Shown: positions 10,453 through 22,245 of the stretch, one piece after another
Layout of the letters: the number at the start of each line of letters is the position of its first letter
How positions within the stretch are numbered: position 1 is the stretch's first letter
DNA from: Apostichopus japonicus
Taxonomy: Eukaryota; Echinodermata; Holothuroidea; Aspidochirotida; Stichopodidae
DNA: 64,000 nucleotides
Assembly: GCF_037975245.1 (NCBI RefSeq)
Contig: NC_092574.1
Span: 27,917,012 to 27,981,011 of the forward strand
Direction: 5' to 3'
Position numbers and translations under genes: made by a program
Notes under the pieces: generated by a model
The model's input: the letters and a program-made list of their open reading frames with translations, nothing else
Told to the model about the DNA's origin: nothing
The model's database searches: none

Positions 10453-10518
10453 AAGATATGACTCATAATTGACAAATAAAGAGTAAGTTATAGAAAATAT
10501 ATACGAGTTTTTGGTCCC
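10453..10518 (-). repeat. Inverted copy of the Penelope-like 3' tail
   Basis: This stretch is the reverse complement, with a few changes, of 10231-10290 (GGGGACC, then TATATTTTCTA and TTATTTGTCAATTATGA). The two tails and the AT repeat form a large potential hairpin. Terminal repeats in inverted arrangement are known for Penelope-like elements. Confidence 0.75.
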
Positions 10519-11160
10519 CCTGACTCCACACTCCCCCACTCAGTTTCCACCTCCGCAGACAATTTCCCTTGCGGTAAACCTCGATGCCAAACATGCCCCC
10601 AAATTACCCCAGGCACCGTGTTCAAGATTCCCAATGTTGACTTTAGTGTAAGACCCCTTTCCCTCTCTTGTGAATGTATTTACATTTTCTATTGTGTACT
10701 TTGCAAAGACGGCAATTATGTAGGTGAAACAGGCTCCCGGTTCCGCTTACGTTTTAATAATCCCCCAAAAATATGTTCGTGATAATTTTGCAGGATTCCC
10801 AGTTTCCGAACATTTCAATCTCTATAGTCATTCTCTAATAAACCTAAAATGTATTTTAATTGCCTCGAACTTCAAATCAACTACTGAACGTAAACGTAAA
10901 GAAATCGATTGGATCTTTCGTATTAAGTCTCACACCACCGACCTCAACACAGATTTTGGACCCCTTAACAACTATCAGTATGCAATCCGTTCTTTGCTCC
11001 TTAATCCGCTTCCTGTATAGTCATGGTTTATTTGGTTTTAATGACATTAATGCAACTTACACTTATCTAGCGTCATACTTTCATTTTGTTCAATTTAGTA
11101 CTTTTCATTCGACTGCCAAGTATTGCTGACGTAGGTCCCAGGGGGACCGAAAATTCCAAT
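10519..11160 (+). pseudogene. Penelope-like element 3' part with GIY-YIG endonuclease, frameshifted
   Basis: From 10567 the plus strand encodes PCGKPRCQTCPQI, the Cys-rich motif that precedes the nuclease. It continues with YCVLCKDGNYVGETGSRFR, where YVG stands for the 'YIG' half of the GIY-YIG motif and the downstream R is the conserved catalytic arginine. Near 10760-10775 the frame breaks. It resumes as RDNFAGFPVSEHFN, ERKRKEIDWIFRIKSHTTDL and LNTDFGPLNNYQ and ends at a stop at 11018-11020. A 3' untranslated region follows and matches the fragment at 10040-10245. In intact elements this nuclease is fused to a reverse transcriptase, which is absent here. Dead, 5'-truncated copy. Confidence 0.8.
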
Positions 11161-11189
11161 TGATTATTTGGATTATTTGTCCCTTGATT

Positions 11190-11873
11190 TTTTTTATGCA
11201 GATGCACATGCATTTCCCCGAACTAAATTTCTAAGCCATGAGATATAAAACCTAAGGAGGTTTGGGAGCATCATTGGGTCTGGGAAGTGTTATTTCCGAT
11301 GATCTGGAAGGTATATTTTCCCAACATTTTCTTGTACGCTACGCGCGAAACGGTCGCGCTCCGCTTAGATAGTATCAGAGAACATACACGCGTACCCACC
11401 ACTATCCAAGACTGATCTGCGCCCACGCACCAATAAAATCACTGTGTCTGAATTTTCGAAATTTCCCTCACCAACATTCCTAAACATTCTTCCCACTTCT
11501 CGTGCAATTTTGGCCGGTCTGTTAGGGGTTGGAGGAGGTTTTTAATGTATTGGCTGTCCATAGATTAAGTTTTGTGCAACATTAATGAACGAATAATGGG
11601 CTTAAAACCTTGAAAAGTGGGGCTGACGGGTATTGTGGGCCGCGACGTAGAATCACCTACAAAAGCAATGATCCACAGGAGATGTGATGAGGCCGAACTG
11701 GAGGCCGAATGAGTGTGACTGGTGACAATCTTAAAAAAAATATATATATTGGGAATATACTCGGTTTACTCGGGCAAAAGTAAACATCTAATTGGTCATT
11801 TTCAAGCCCGCCCGAGATGTGCCATTTCCGGTGATCTGCGGGTGTCAAAACCAGAATTTTTCTTGTACGCATA
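11190..11873 (-). mobile_element. Inverted, truncated copy of the non-coding TIR element family
   Basis: Read on the minus strand this is colinear with 17289-17930: GATTGTCACCAGTCACAC, TTCTACGTCGCGGCCCACAA-like sequence, the ATCTAAGCGGAGCGCGACC block, and a GTTCGGGGAAATGCATG segment. Its minus-strand start also carries the TTCTGGTTTTGA segment seen at 1389-1402. The terminal CAGGCGCGTATCCA ends are missing on both sides. It has no coding capacity. Confidence 0.75.
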
Positions 11874-14800
11874 CGAAGTGGTGTTATTGCAAAGTTCGGT
11901 TGGACCAAAATCAGACTTAATCATTCACAAATGCAGCCGGGGAAACAAAGCACTTTCAGCTTCTTTTTCGACAGTGGAGTTAACAATTAGTTGACACTCT
12001 TCGCAGTAAAAATATTATATAATATTGTAGCGTTGCCGCCAAATTGTAGAAAGTTGAAAGGAAATTTCCACCGTAAATTAAGAAAACTTTCACAGAAAAT
12101 GGACTGTTCAAAGAAAAACATTGTAGCTCCAAAATAAGTCACGAAACACAGCTATTAAAGTCGGCTTCTATTTATAATGTAAGGAAATGACATAAAAGGT
12201 TAAATAAGAACAAGGTAAACAAGAAATGACTGAATAATTACTAACAGCTGATAAGTTACAACTAACAACTAAACAACTGAGCAAGTGACACAGACTAAAT
12301 ATGATAACTGCAGAGAACTGCTAGACTAACAAACTAAATGTTAGAATGAAAGACAGGATTATTGTCGGCAATCAGTTAACTGCCAAGAAAATCGCCGTCT
12401 AGCCATGTCTTCTGGGGTCTTCTGTTAACTTCATACATACTCCCTCCGTTGGTGGTCAGAGACATGAGAATGTCAGTACAACCAAGTCTGTGCAAAATCA
12501 AAGTTGATAGCAATATTATGAGTAGTGAATGCCACACTGTAAGTCATATATCAAATAAATTATCATCTTGAAAGGCTTATGTTGAAGCTCCACTACAAAT
12601 ATAATTAACATTCACCACATTAGTTGAGTAAGTTAGGGCATGTGCAACTGAACTATGCTTAGGCATTGAGTTGATTGGATATCTTTTATTGTGACATCTA
12701 CATGTTTATGGGCTTACTGGCTCAACTTTTTCTTATTGGAGATTCCATGTCATGATTTTTGGCGTTTTATCATACAGTTTACTAAAAGAAACTGAAAATT
12801 TGTAACCATATGACCCAATACAACATTTGTGACATATTAATTAAATTAAATATCAGACATTTATCAAATTAGAGTAAGCTAGGATACAACAGAAATTTGA
12901 TGCCTTTTGGTGCTCTATTGTTGTATGTGTGCATGGTCTGTCTGTTTAATGCCAATCAAACATTAATTGTCCTGAATCATGATCCCTGTGAGGTGGGAAA
13001 TTCAAATAATAATAAATTCCCACTCGGGTTCTTTTAACACTGATGAAAAAAAAAGATGAAATGTAACAGTATGCTTATAAATAACGAAAATTTATTATTG
13101 TACACTACAATTCACATAAGCTGCTTTGATACATTAAGTCTTTTACATTACATAATCTTAACGTTTACTGGCGCCCTTCTTTTACTCAACAGAAAAGGTT
13201 CCTTTTAACTAACGAAGTCGGGTTTTTTTTCCACGACAATTCCCTTATTAACTAATCTGTCGTTAGTCGATATCTCTTTTAAATAATGCTTTCTTGCGTA
13301 TAATCATATATGATGTTATCGCCCAATATACAGACGGAGGGAGGGCCTCAACGTTGGCTGCTATACGCACGGATCTTCCGTCTCGTGGCTCCTCTCTAAA
13401 TTAAACAGGCTCTGACTTAACGTTCCCAGTATATAACACAAAACGGAGCACTGAGTTTCGTCTCCCAGGAAATGGTATAATGAAAAGCTTTAGACAGCCT
13501 CTGAGTCACGGCATGGGGCAGGTGTCTCCATTTGGTCGGTGAAGGGTACTCCCAAACAGATATCAATACATAAGTATACCGTCTACCCAGACAATGTAGC
13601 CTCTCCCGTTAATATATACCCTAGGCCTGTCTCCACGACATATATATTATACTGTGATCGACGCCCTATTTGCTAACGCCTAAAACCGCCGTCTACTCTG
13701 CCTAGATGCTCATAGTGAAGTGAAGTTTCTAAACCTCGTGTTCCATTTCATTTGCTCATTCCACCTGGAAGCAATGCTTGCAATTAGGGGCATGTGTTTC
13801 AAATATTCATCCTTTGTAAGAGACCTTTTGTTTTTATTTAGCGCGCCTCGCTCCCTAACAATACGTTTTGACATTTACTCTTGAATACGCTTACAAACAC
13901 CTTGCATATTATGCTAATTAGTCTATGACCAGTGGAAATAGTACGTGTCATTTTAACCGTCACAATCCCTTTGGGTAAAACACCCTCTGTATGACCCAAA
14001 TGCAAAAACAAATAATGCTAGTTGACCAATATTATAGTAAAATGTATTATTATACATCATTTTGAATCAAGAGACCTAAAAATTGCCCTATTTTGCCAAA
14101 GAGAAGGGGTCCTACCCCCAGGTTTCAGAAAATATCCCCCACCAATACACACACAAACACATTTAGCAATTTCCCTCAAGTAGGCTAACAGAGAATTGGT
14201 ACCAAAACTCAGTTGATATATTGTCTGTCTTATCTTGTCGAAGTTCCTGTCCATAGTTGGTCCTCCACTTTCACCAAATTTCTCTATTCCCAAATTCTCT
14301 TATGATTCTTTTCTTGTGGAGTGAAGGGTGTATATGATCAAGTCAGATTTAAGCAGTTAAGTGGAAGGGCATATCCCAAAAATATTGTGAGCAATACTTA
14401 AAGGCAGCAGATTGTATTTGTTTCCCCGCCCTTTCGTTTTTCTATAATACTCGTAATTCCTTCTCAAAAGTCATGTTAAATTTTGATAGTTTTTTTGTTT
14501 TGTTTGGCAGATGATTGTTTGTTGTATTCATGTAAGACATAAGACCTGCTTTAATTAATGGCCTGAAACCCAGTAATCTGCTTGTTCCCATATTATATGG
14601 TGTTATAGCAGAGGTGGAAAAAAATATTGGGAACCCTTTGGCATATTAGATATCGTTACGAACATTCTTCTAATTTCTCAAGCCTTTTCAAATAGTTATA
14701 GATATGCCAGGTAAATAATTGGTTAATCAAAGAAGTTATTTGGGGGAGGCTTGGCTACTCAATTATATTATTGAAGCTGCCCCCCCCCCCCCGCCTCCCC

Positions 14801-14878
14801 TGCTTCAGCTGTTTTTGTGTTACGAATGCATACTTTCCTTGTGCAATTGTTTTCATTTCATTTTTGGCGTTTCCTTAA

Positions 14879-14881
<3 letters not shown>
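11874..14881. other. AT-rich non-coding stretch, nothing firmly recognised
   Basis: About 3 kb without a credible reading frame. A TGGCGCC (13169-13175) resembles a retroviral-type primer-binding start, but no long terminal repeat pair was found around it. No tRNA or rRNA structure is seen. Host introns or old decayed transposons are equally possible. Confidence 0.4.

Positions 14882-14970
<89 letters not shown>
14882..14970. repeat. (TA)n microsatellite
   Basis: About 44 uninterrupted TA dinucleotides. Confidence 0.97.
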
Positions 14971-14974
<4 letters not shown>

Positions 14975-16944
14975 CCTATGGGTTAGATTGCTGGTAGCTC
15001 ACATTGTACTATTGCAACCAATAATTAAGTACTCATATTGTTTCTTTTTAAACCTACAATTGGTAACATGCCAGTTTAAAGATTATTTGGTTAAAATCAA
15101 GGAATATTTACAAAATCTGGAAGTTTAATTTGATTTACATCATGGGTGAAAAGGCATTTTGTTCCTCTTCAAATCACAGTATTTGTAATTATTTGTTAAT
15201 TTCCAATGAGGTACCTATGGTGAATGCCAGTTTAATTAGTTACTTACTCTGTGAACATTTTGTTAAACGTTTCCATTTCTGTTGAGATATTGAAAAATAA
15301 TCTTTCAGATTATCTGCAATTTGCCAAGGAAATAAAAAACTGCATTGCTGATTTGATCCTTAGACTTTAATACCTTTTTGATTTTTTTAATCTTAACATA
15401 AAATCCGCAAGACATAATGAAATGTAACAGTTATTTTGAGTTATTTTGAACATTTATTTTAATATGTAATAATTTTCACATTTTGAACCCAAATTTGGCA
15501 AATCAAGCTTGATCGGGGCTTCATAATGGCGGTTTATTTGTCGAAAGTCCTTTAACTGGTAAGCTTTACCTTAGCAATTTGTTTTCAAATCACACTTTAC
15601 TTAGAATACTTGCAGAAGAGGTCGATCGATAAGATGGACACAACAGAATTATGCAAGTGACGTGATGGTGAACAATGACAGAGACATACTGTATCATAGG
15701 AACTAATCAAAATGACAATACAGACTTTTAAGAATAACCATTTGTATTTTAAAACCTTTAAAGTGCATTGTGCCCAATAACTGAAGGGCCTTAAAACTGA
15801 GTGAGGCCAGATTCGCCATGTTTGTTGAAATGCAATGTTTGGTGGGGTTCTAGCTGTAACTATTTCCTCTTTTGTGGATGGTTTTTCCTAAATTAAACTT
15901 ACCCGTTCTTGTTATTATAGTTTTCCATTACTGTTTGTCATATTGATGACACAAGTGTGGTAATTGCCAGTCCAAACAACCATGTTGAACAAGCAAACTT
16001 ATTCTACCAACATGAACTGTGGCTGGTCCTGTTGAAAGCATGTTGTTATTTTCTACATTTTTCATGCAAAGGAATCTGCTTTACAAGTGTAAAAAATTTT
16101 CATATTTAACATTTGTTCCTGGTTCTACATGTATGTGTTTCATGCTTTTACAGTATATGTTACACAAATACAAAAGTGGCCCATGTGACAATAATGGGCA
16201 CATCTTTGCTTTCAGACAATTTGGTAAGTTTGTCCATGTTTTATAACACAATTTCTTGAATACTTTTTTTAAACAAAATTCTGGTCTATGATCAGATTGC
16301 GTAAATTGAATTTGCTGGATGGGGGCACCTTGTGGGGGGTCTGACAACCCCTTCCCGACCAGCAATTTTGTCAGATTTTCTATTATTTTAATGTACAGAC
16401 ATACTACTTCCTTTCGACAAAGTTTGGTCCATGGGCTAGATGGGGTGAAATTAACCCGTCCGGGTGGTATTTTTCAGGGGGTCTGGGGTCCAAACCCGAC
16501 CACTGGGGTTGAGTTGACAATTTTTTGTGAATGACCTACATGGTCTAAGTAACTTTAAGGTGTCAAACCTTCTGGGCTAAATGGTGTGAAATTATATGGG
16601 ACAGGCTCCCAGACTATATGCTTTATACCTATGTGGAAATAGTTATACTGAAACACAGCAGTGCTGGCCACTCTGCCATGCACTATCAGTTTTTTGCATG
16701 GTACAAATAACAAATATGATGCCATTCATTATTGGCACTAACTACAGCAAGTCATTAATTGTTTTAGATATGTTTACCTCATCGTCACATCATTAATGAA
16801 ATTAGAAGTTGATGCTGCAGTATTGTCAGGCACTGCCTTAGTTTCAGGCCACTTTGAATACAAGTCAGACAGTGTTATTATGTATAGTCGCTTGGCAGCT
16901 TTCACTGGCAGAGGACCATTAAGATCTATGGCGGGCCAACAGTC
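14971..16944. other. AT-rich non-coding stretch, nothing recognised
   Basis: No supported gene. Short open frames such as 16019-16246 and 16319-16534 show no family motifs and overlap in several frames. A weak internal similarity, a GGGGTCTG...CCCGACC pattern, recurs near 16335-16360 and 16478-16501. Confidence 0.4.
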
Positions 16945-17288
16945 TCAAATCGTGGGAATCGACATATACCGATTTAAATCGACATATACCAGTTTCCTTC
17001 GACTTGTACCAGTTTCTAGCCGCTTAAATTGACTTCTACCAATTTTAATCGACATATACCAATTTAAATCGATGATAAGTAAAATAAATCGGTATATGTC
17101 GATTTAAATCGACATATACCAGTTGAAATCGCTGATATGTCTAATTAAATTGGTATGTGTCAATTTAAATCGACATATACCAATTTAATTCTACTTATAC
17201 CAGTTGAAATCGACTAATACCGATTTAAATCGACATATACCAATTTAAATCGATTATATGTAAAATAAATCGGCATATGTCAATTTAA
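16945..17288. repeat. 'AAATCGACATATACC' satellite with units in both orientations
   Basis: About 14 units of a ~21-24-bp motif (AAATCGACATATACCAATTT) occur. Some are inverted (AAATCGGTATATGTCGATTT, near 17087-17106), so adjacent units form palindromes. The array abuts the truncated start of the TIR-family element at 17289. Confidence 0.85.
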
Positions 17289-18806
17289 ATCGTCTCGGGC
17301 TTGAAAAATGACCAACTAGATGTTCACTATTGCCTGAGTAAGCAAGTTTTTTCCCAATATTTTTTTTCTCCATCCGTAACCTTTTTGAAGATTGTCACCA
17401 GTCACACATCTTATTCGACCTTATCGCATATCCTGTGGATCATTGCTTTTGTAGGCGGTTCTACGCCGCGGGCCACAATACCCGCCAGCGCCACTTTGCA
17501 AGGTTTTAAGCCCATTATTCGTTAAGAATTTGAAAATTCACACTTCTCGTGAAATCAATTCACTTAAAAACATACCCATAATGTTGCACAAAATTCCATC
17601 TATGGACAGCCAGTACAGAAAAACCTCCATGTTTAGGAATGTTTGTCAGGGAAATATTGAAAATTCAGACACAGTTAACATATTGGTGCGTGGGCGCAGA
17701 TCAGTCTTGTATAATGCGGTGGGGACGCGTATCTGTTCTCTGATATATCTAAGCGGAGCGCGACCATGGGTTCGCGCGTAGCGTACAAGAAATTTTTGGC
17801 AAATACTCCTCCCAGATCGCCGGAAACAACATTTCCCAGACCCAATGATGCTCCCATACCTCTTTAAGTTTTAGATCTCGTGGCTTAGAAATTTAGTTCG
17901 GGGAAATGCATGGGCGTCTGCAGAAAAAATTCCAGTAGAATTTTGTATACGATGGGTCTGGATTTGTAACTCATCGGGAAACGATTAGATGGGTGGGCGT
18001 AGGGTTGTGGGGCGCGCGTTTTCATGCAGATAGGAACAATCTCAAGAAGTGATGGGTGCGTCCGCCCCCCCCCCCCCGCCGGCAATGATACGCCTTTGGA
18101 TCCACTGCAAGATATTCACAGGAAATGTGCTCAATTCTCAAATCGCATGCGAAATTTATTTTTAGATTCATTGTATGAGTTACGGTACTAGGGGTGGGTA
18201 ACAATTAGCATTCAGTTCGCGTTGTAGTTAACTCTGCATGACAGTGTTGCATCGAAAGACATATGTTTAGTGCAGTTCGCAAATAGATCCTGGGCTAATA
18301 CCGAAGGCATGTTTCCCGACGACTCGGTCGAGTTCAAGACCAGCCACAGTTGGTTTCATAGCACAAATTTACAATTGTTTAAGGCGTCCATACACACACA
18401 CGCGTCATGATATACTATATATAGTATATTTATATATATATACATTAGTGAGAGAGGAAAAAATGGAAACGTCAAAAATGGAGATGTCGGTGTAAGGGGT
18501 AAGCTGCGGCGCACGCCCCTTCCGAAATCCTCGATCCGTCACTGGCTACCCTGTGTATATAATATAGGGATCAGAGCTGTAATTATGACTGTTTCTCTTT
18601 CTCTTCCCGGTGTCTTGGCGTTTAACTTCTACCCCCTCCTTTTCTCCTATTTCTCTCCTTTTTCTTTTTCTTTTCCTTTTTCCTTCCTTCTTCTCCTTCG
18701 TCCTCTTTCCCCCTCTTTTTTCCCTTTTTTCTTCTTTCTCTTTTTTTCTCCTCTTTTTCTTACCCGGGGGGCGCGCGTCTCCATAACCCCCTTGGATACG
18801 CGCCTG
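17289..18806 (+). mobile_element. Second direct copy of the non-coding TIR element family
   Basis: The blocks follow the order seen at 1430-3244: the CTCGGGCTTGAAAAATGACC block (17291), the ATCTAAGCGGAGCGCGACC block (~17747), a segment shared with the inverted copy (to ~17930), and the block from GACGACTCGGTCGAGTTCAA (~18319) through a long pyrimidine tract (18590-18760) to the end TGGATACGCGCCTG (18793-18806). The right terminal repeat is the exact inverse complement of the left end at 1295. The matching left terminal repeat is missing, and the copy starts abruptly at the satellite. Confidence 0.75.
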
Positions 18807-19213
18807 ATCAGGCCTAGAGGCCTGGTTATATTTCAAAGTGTGTGAAGACTAGCGCAAAAAGAAACGTCTACTGCCGGTAATCTGACCTAGTTTTGAATTA
18901 GGTGTAACCGAAGTGTTAGACACCACCATCGATCCTAGAAAATACACACACTGCTTGCTTACATCGGTAATGAGACACTAGTGTACAGTTAGTAAATACA
19001 GCTGCGGTCAACACCCACAGCACAGTGTACAAGCAATATAGCGATGGACATCTCCGGTCCAGCTACTTATAACAAGGTATCACGTATCATTACTGTACTG
19101 TCTGCATTTGAAGCGACACGAACATAACGTCACTTGCAAGCAACGTAAAGTTCACTTTTTCAGATGGCTGCCCGCATTTTGGGGCGAGTCTTCAACGCCA
19201 TTTAACAACCACA
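18807..19213. other. Non-coding DNA just proximal to the first telomeric array
   Basis: About 400 bp without recognised features. Unlike the other telomere-array junctions in this window, it contains no 21-bp repeat or spacer sequence, so this is the proximal boundary of the subtelomere. Confidence 0.55.
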
Positions 19214-20633
19214 GGCATAGGGTTAGGGTTATGGTTTGGGGTTGAGACTTTGGGTTTGTGGTTTGGGTTAGGATTAGGAATTAGGAATTAGGGATTAGGA
19301 ATTGGGAATTAGGAATTGGGAATTAGGAATGAGGGATGAGGAATGAGAGATTAGGAATGAGGAATGAGGAATGAAGGATTAGGGATTAGGAATTAGGAAT
19401 TAGGGATTAGGAATTGGGAATTAGGAATTGGGAATTAGGAATGAGGGATGAGGAATGAGAGATTAGGAATGAGGAATGAGGAATGAGGGATTAGGGATTA
19501 GGGTTTAGGAATGAGGGATTAGGGATTAGGAATGAGGGTTAGGCTTAGCGATTTCGGGTTAGGGTTAGGGTTAGTGATTAGGGATTAGTGATTAGGGATT
19601 AGGGGGTTAGGGATTAGGGGGTTAGGGATTAGGGGGTTAGGGTTAGGGTTAGGGGGTTAGGGTTAGGGGGTTAGGGTTAGGGGGTTAGGGGGTTAGGGGG
19701 TTAGGGGGTTAGGGTGTTAGGGGGTTAGGGATTAGGGGGTTAGGGTTAGGGTTAGGGGGTTAGGGTTAGGGGGTTAGGGTTAGGGGGTTAGGGTTAGGGT
19801 TAGGGTTAGGGTGTTAGGGGGTTAGGGGGTTAGGGGGTTAGGGTTAGGGTTAGGGGGTTAGGGGGTTAGGGGGTTAGGGGGTTAGGGGGTTAGGGGGTTA
19901 GGGGGTTAGGGGGTTAGGGGGTTAGGGGGTTAGGGGGTTAGGGGGTTAGGGGGTTAGGGGGTTAGGGGGTTAGGGGGTTAGGGGGTTAGGGTTAGGGTTA
20001 GGGTTAGGGTTAGGGGGTTAGGGTTAGGGTTAGGGTTAGGGTTAGGGTTAGGGTTAGGGTTAGGGTTAGGGTTAGGGTTAGGGTTAGGGTTAGGGTTAGG
20101 GTTAGGGTTAGGGTTAGGGGTTAGGGGTTAGGGTTAGGGTTAGGGTTAGGGTTAGGGTTAGGGTTAGGGTTAGGGTTAGGGTTAGGGTTAGGGTTAGGGT
20201 TAGGGTTAGGGTTAGGGTTAGGGTTAGGGTTAGGGTTAGGGTTAGGGTTAGGGTTAGGGTTAGGGTTAGGGTTAGGGTTAGGGTTAGGGTTAGGGTTAGG
20301 GTTAGGGTTAGGGTTAGGGTTAGGGTTAGGGTTAGGGTTAGGGTTAGGGTTAGGGTTAGGGTTAGGGTTAGGGTTAGGGTTAGGGTTAGGGTTAGGGTTA
20401 GGGTTAGGGTTAGGGTTAGGGTTAGGGTTAGGGTTAGGGTTAGGGTTAGGGTTAGGGTTAGGGTTAGGGTTAGGGTTAGGGTTAGGGTTAGGGTTAGGGT
20501 TAGGGTTAGGGTTAGGGTTAGGGTTAGGGTTAGGGTTAGGGTTAGGGTTAGGGTTAGGGTTAGGGTTAGGGGTTAGGGTTAGGGTTAGGGGTTAGGGTTA
20601 GGGTTAGGGTTAGGGTTAGGGTTAGGGTTAGGG
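19214..20633 (+). repeat. Interstitial telomeric array 1, degenerate to canonical
   Basis: The array is zoned. 19214-~19560 is a mixture of variants (TTAGGAA, TTAGGGA, TGAGGAA), with an internal duplication of about 112 bp. ~19560-19985 mixes TTAGGG with TTAGGGGG, including a pure block of about 17 TTAGGGGG units (~19850-19985). ~19986-20633 is almost pure TTAGGG with a few TTAGGGG units. Orientation is the same as the terminal telomere. Variant-rich proximal and pure distal zones are typical of the base of a real telomere, so this probably marks a former chromosome end. Confidence 0.95.
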
Positions 20634-20915
20634 TTCAGACCAATGCCCAGTCGGGACGTCAGAATGCCCAGTCGGGACGTCAGAATGCCCACTCGGGACG
20701 TGAAAATGCCCAGTCGGGACGTGAAAATGCCCAGTCGGGACGTGAAAAAATTTCTAAGTACAAAATGCCCTATCGGGACGTGAAAATGCCCTATCGGGAC
20801 GTGAGAATGCCCTATCGGGACGTGAGAATGCCCTGTCGGGACGTGAAAGTGCCCAATCGGGACGTGAAAGTGCCCAATCGGGACGTGAAGAAAATGGACA
20901 GTCGGGACGTGACAA
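20634..20915. repeat. 21-bp tandem array (module 1)
   Basis: About 12 units of 21 bp, each containing AATGCCC followed 3-4 bp later by CGGGACGT. It begins TTCAGACCAATGCCC directly at the end of the telomeric array. One 17-bp interruption (AAAATTTCTAAGTACAA) occurs near 20747-20763. The period is a multiple of three, so it reads as a repeated 7-residue frame, which is not taken as coding. Confidence 0.93.
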
Positions 20916-21180
20916 AATATTATAAAAAAAATACTTCCCCGGGGGTGGGGGTGTCGTAATTCATACTTTTAGATACCCCTGCACCCCTTCGACAAATTGG
21001 CGTCATTTTGGTAAAAATTTGAGGGGGGTGAATTTTTGGGGTGGGGGACCCCACCCCCAGTGCAAAACTTGGGGGGGCATCTTCAAACTTTTTTTACCCT
21101 TCCGTTACATCCTATTGATGACGTCATAAAAATTTCAGCTCATTTGCATATTCGGTTAATTAATTAAAATTCATTAACCG
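20916..21180. other. Linker of subtelomeric module 1
   Basis: Single-copy linker, also present almost unchanged at 39368-39634. It has a G/C hairpin GGGGTGGGG / CCCCACCCC (21038-21057) and, close together, a cAMP-response-type palindrome TGACGTCA (~21119-21126) and an octamer ATTTGCAT (~21143-21150). It has no coding capacity. Confidence 0.7.
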
Positions 21181-22245
21181 ATCTGCCTAACACTAAATTA
21201 CTCTATATACGGGAAAATACCTACTTTTATACTTTGGAGCGTTACCATGGTTACTGGGTCAGTCCGATTTCCCCCATCTTTTCAGGGTACCACCGCTAGG
21301 GTGTCACCTGTCCGAAATAGGATGAAACTTGTAGGTGCGTCTCTTTCCCGGGGTGGTAGGGGGGTAATTTTGAAAAAAAGTCTAAAACGGTCATAATAAT
21401 TAGTATTACTACGTACGGGAAAATCCCGACCCTTCTACTTTGGAGCGTTACCATGGTTACTGTGGTGGTCCGATTACGGCCATCCTTTCAGGGTACCACC
21501 GCTAGGGTGTCCCCTTTCCAAAATAGGATTAAACTTGTAGGTGCTTCTCATTCCTGGGTGATAGGGGGTCATTTTGAAACAAAATCTGAAAAGGCATAAT
21601 AATTTGCTATATACGTTTTTGAAAATCCCGACCCTTCTACTTTGGAGCGTTACCATGGTTACTGTGGTGGTCCGACTACGGCCATCCTTTCAGGGTACCA
21701 CCGCTAGGGTGTCCCCTTTCCAAAATAGGATTAAACCTGTAGGTGCTTCTCATTCCTGGGTGATAGGGGGTCATTTTGAAACAAAATCTGAAAAGGCATA
21801 ATAATTTGCTATATACGTTTTTGAAAATCCCGACCCTTCTACTTTGGAGCGTTACCATGGTTACTGTGGTGGTCCGACTACGGCCATCTTTTCGGGGTAC
21901 CACCGCTAGGGTGTCCCCTTGCCGAAATAGGATGAAACTTGTAGGTGCGCGTCTCTTCTCCGGGGTGGTGGGGGGTAATTTTGGAAAAAAATCCGAAGAG
22001 GTCATAATAATTAGTGTTACTTAGTGTTACTATGTACGGGAAAATCCCGTCCCTTCTACTCTTGAGCGTTACCATGGTTACTGGGGTGGTCCGATTACGG
22101 CCCTCTTTTGAGGGTACCACCGCTAGGGTGTCCCCTTTCCAAAATAGAATGAAACTCCCAGGTGTGTCACTTCTCCGGGGTGGTACGGGGGTCATTTTGA
22201 GAAAAAGTACAAACAGTCAGCAAAAAACTCTCCGTAGCGTGCGCC
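21181..22245. repeat. ~205-bp subrepeats preceding array 1
   Basis: Five diverged copies of a 202-217-bp unit, marked by GAGCGTTACCATGGTTACT (near 21238, 21443, 21645, 21848 and 22065) and by TACCACCGCTAGGGTGTC. The same unit occurs three times in each 1510-bp unit downstream. Confidence 0.93.

Noticed and set aside
13169-13175. TGGCGCC as a primer-binding site of an LTR retroelement
   Set aside because: No pair of long terminal repeats or retroviral-type coding sequence was found around it.
17985-18106. Third hAT-like element suggested by GGGCGTAGGG and ATACGCCTTTGG
   Set aside because: The ends match the family poorly and no 8-bp duplication flanks them.
20634-20915. CRISPR-like appearance of regularly repeated 21-bp units
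   Set aside because: Units are contiguous with no unique spacers, and the window is eukaryotic; it is a plain tandem repeat.
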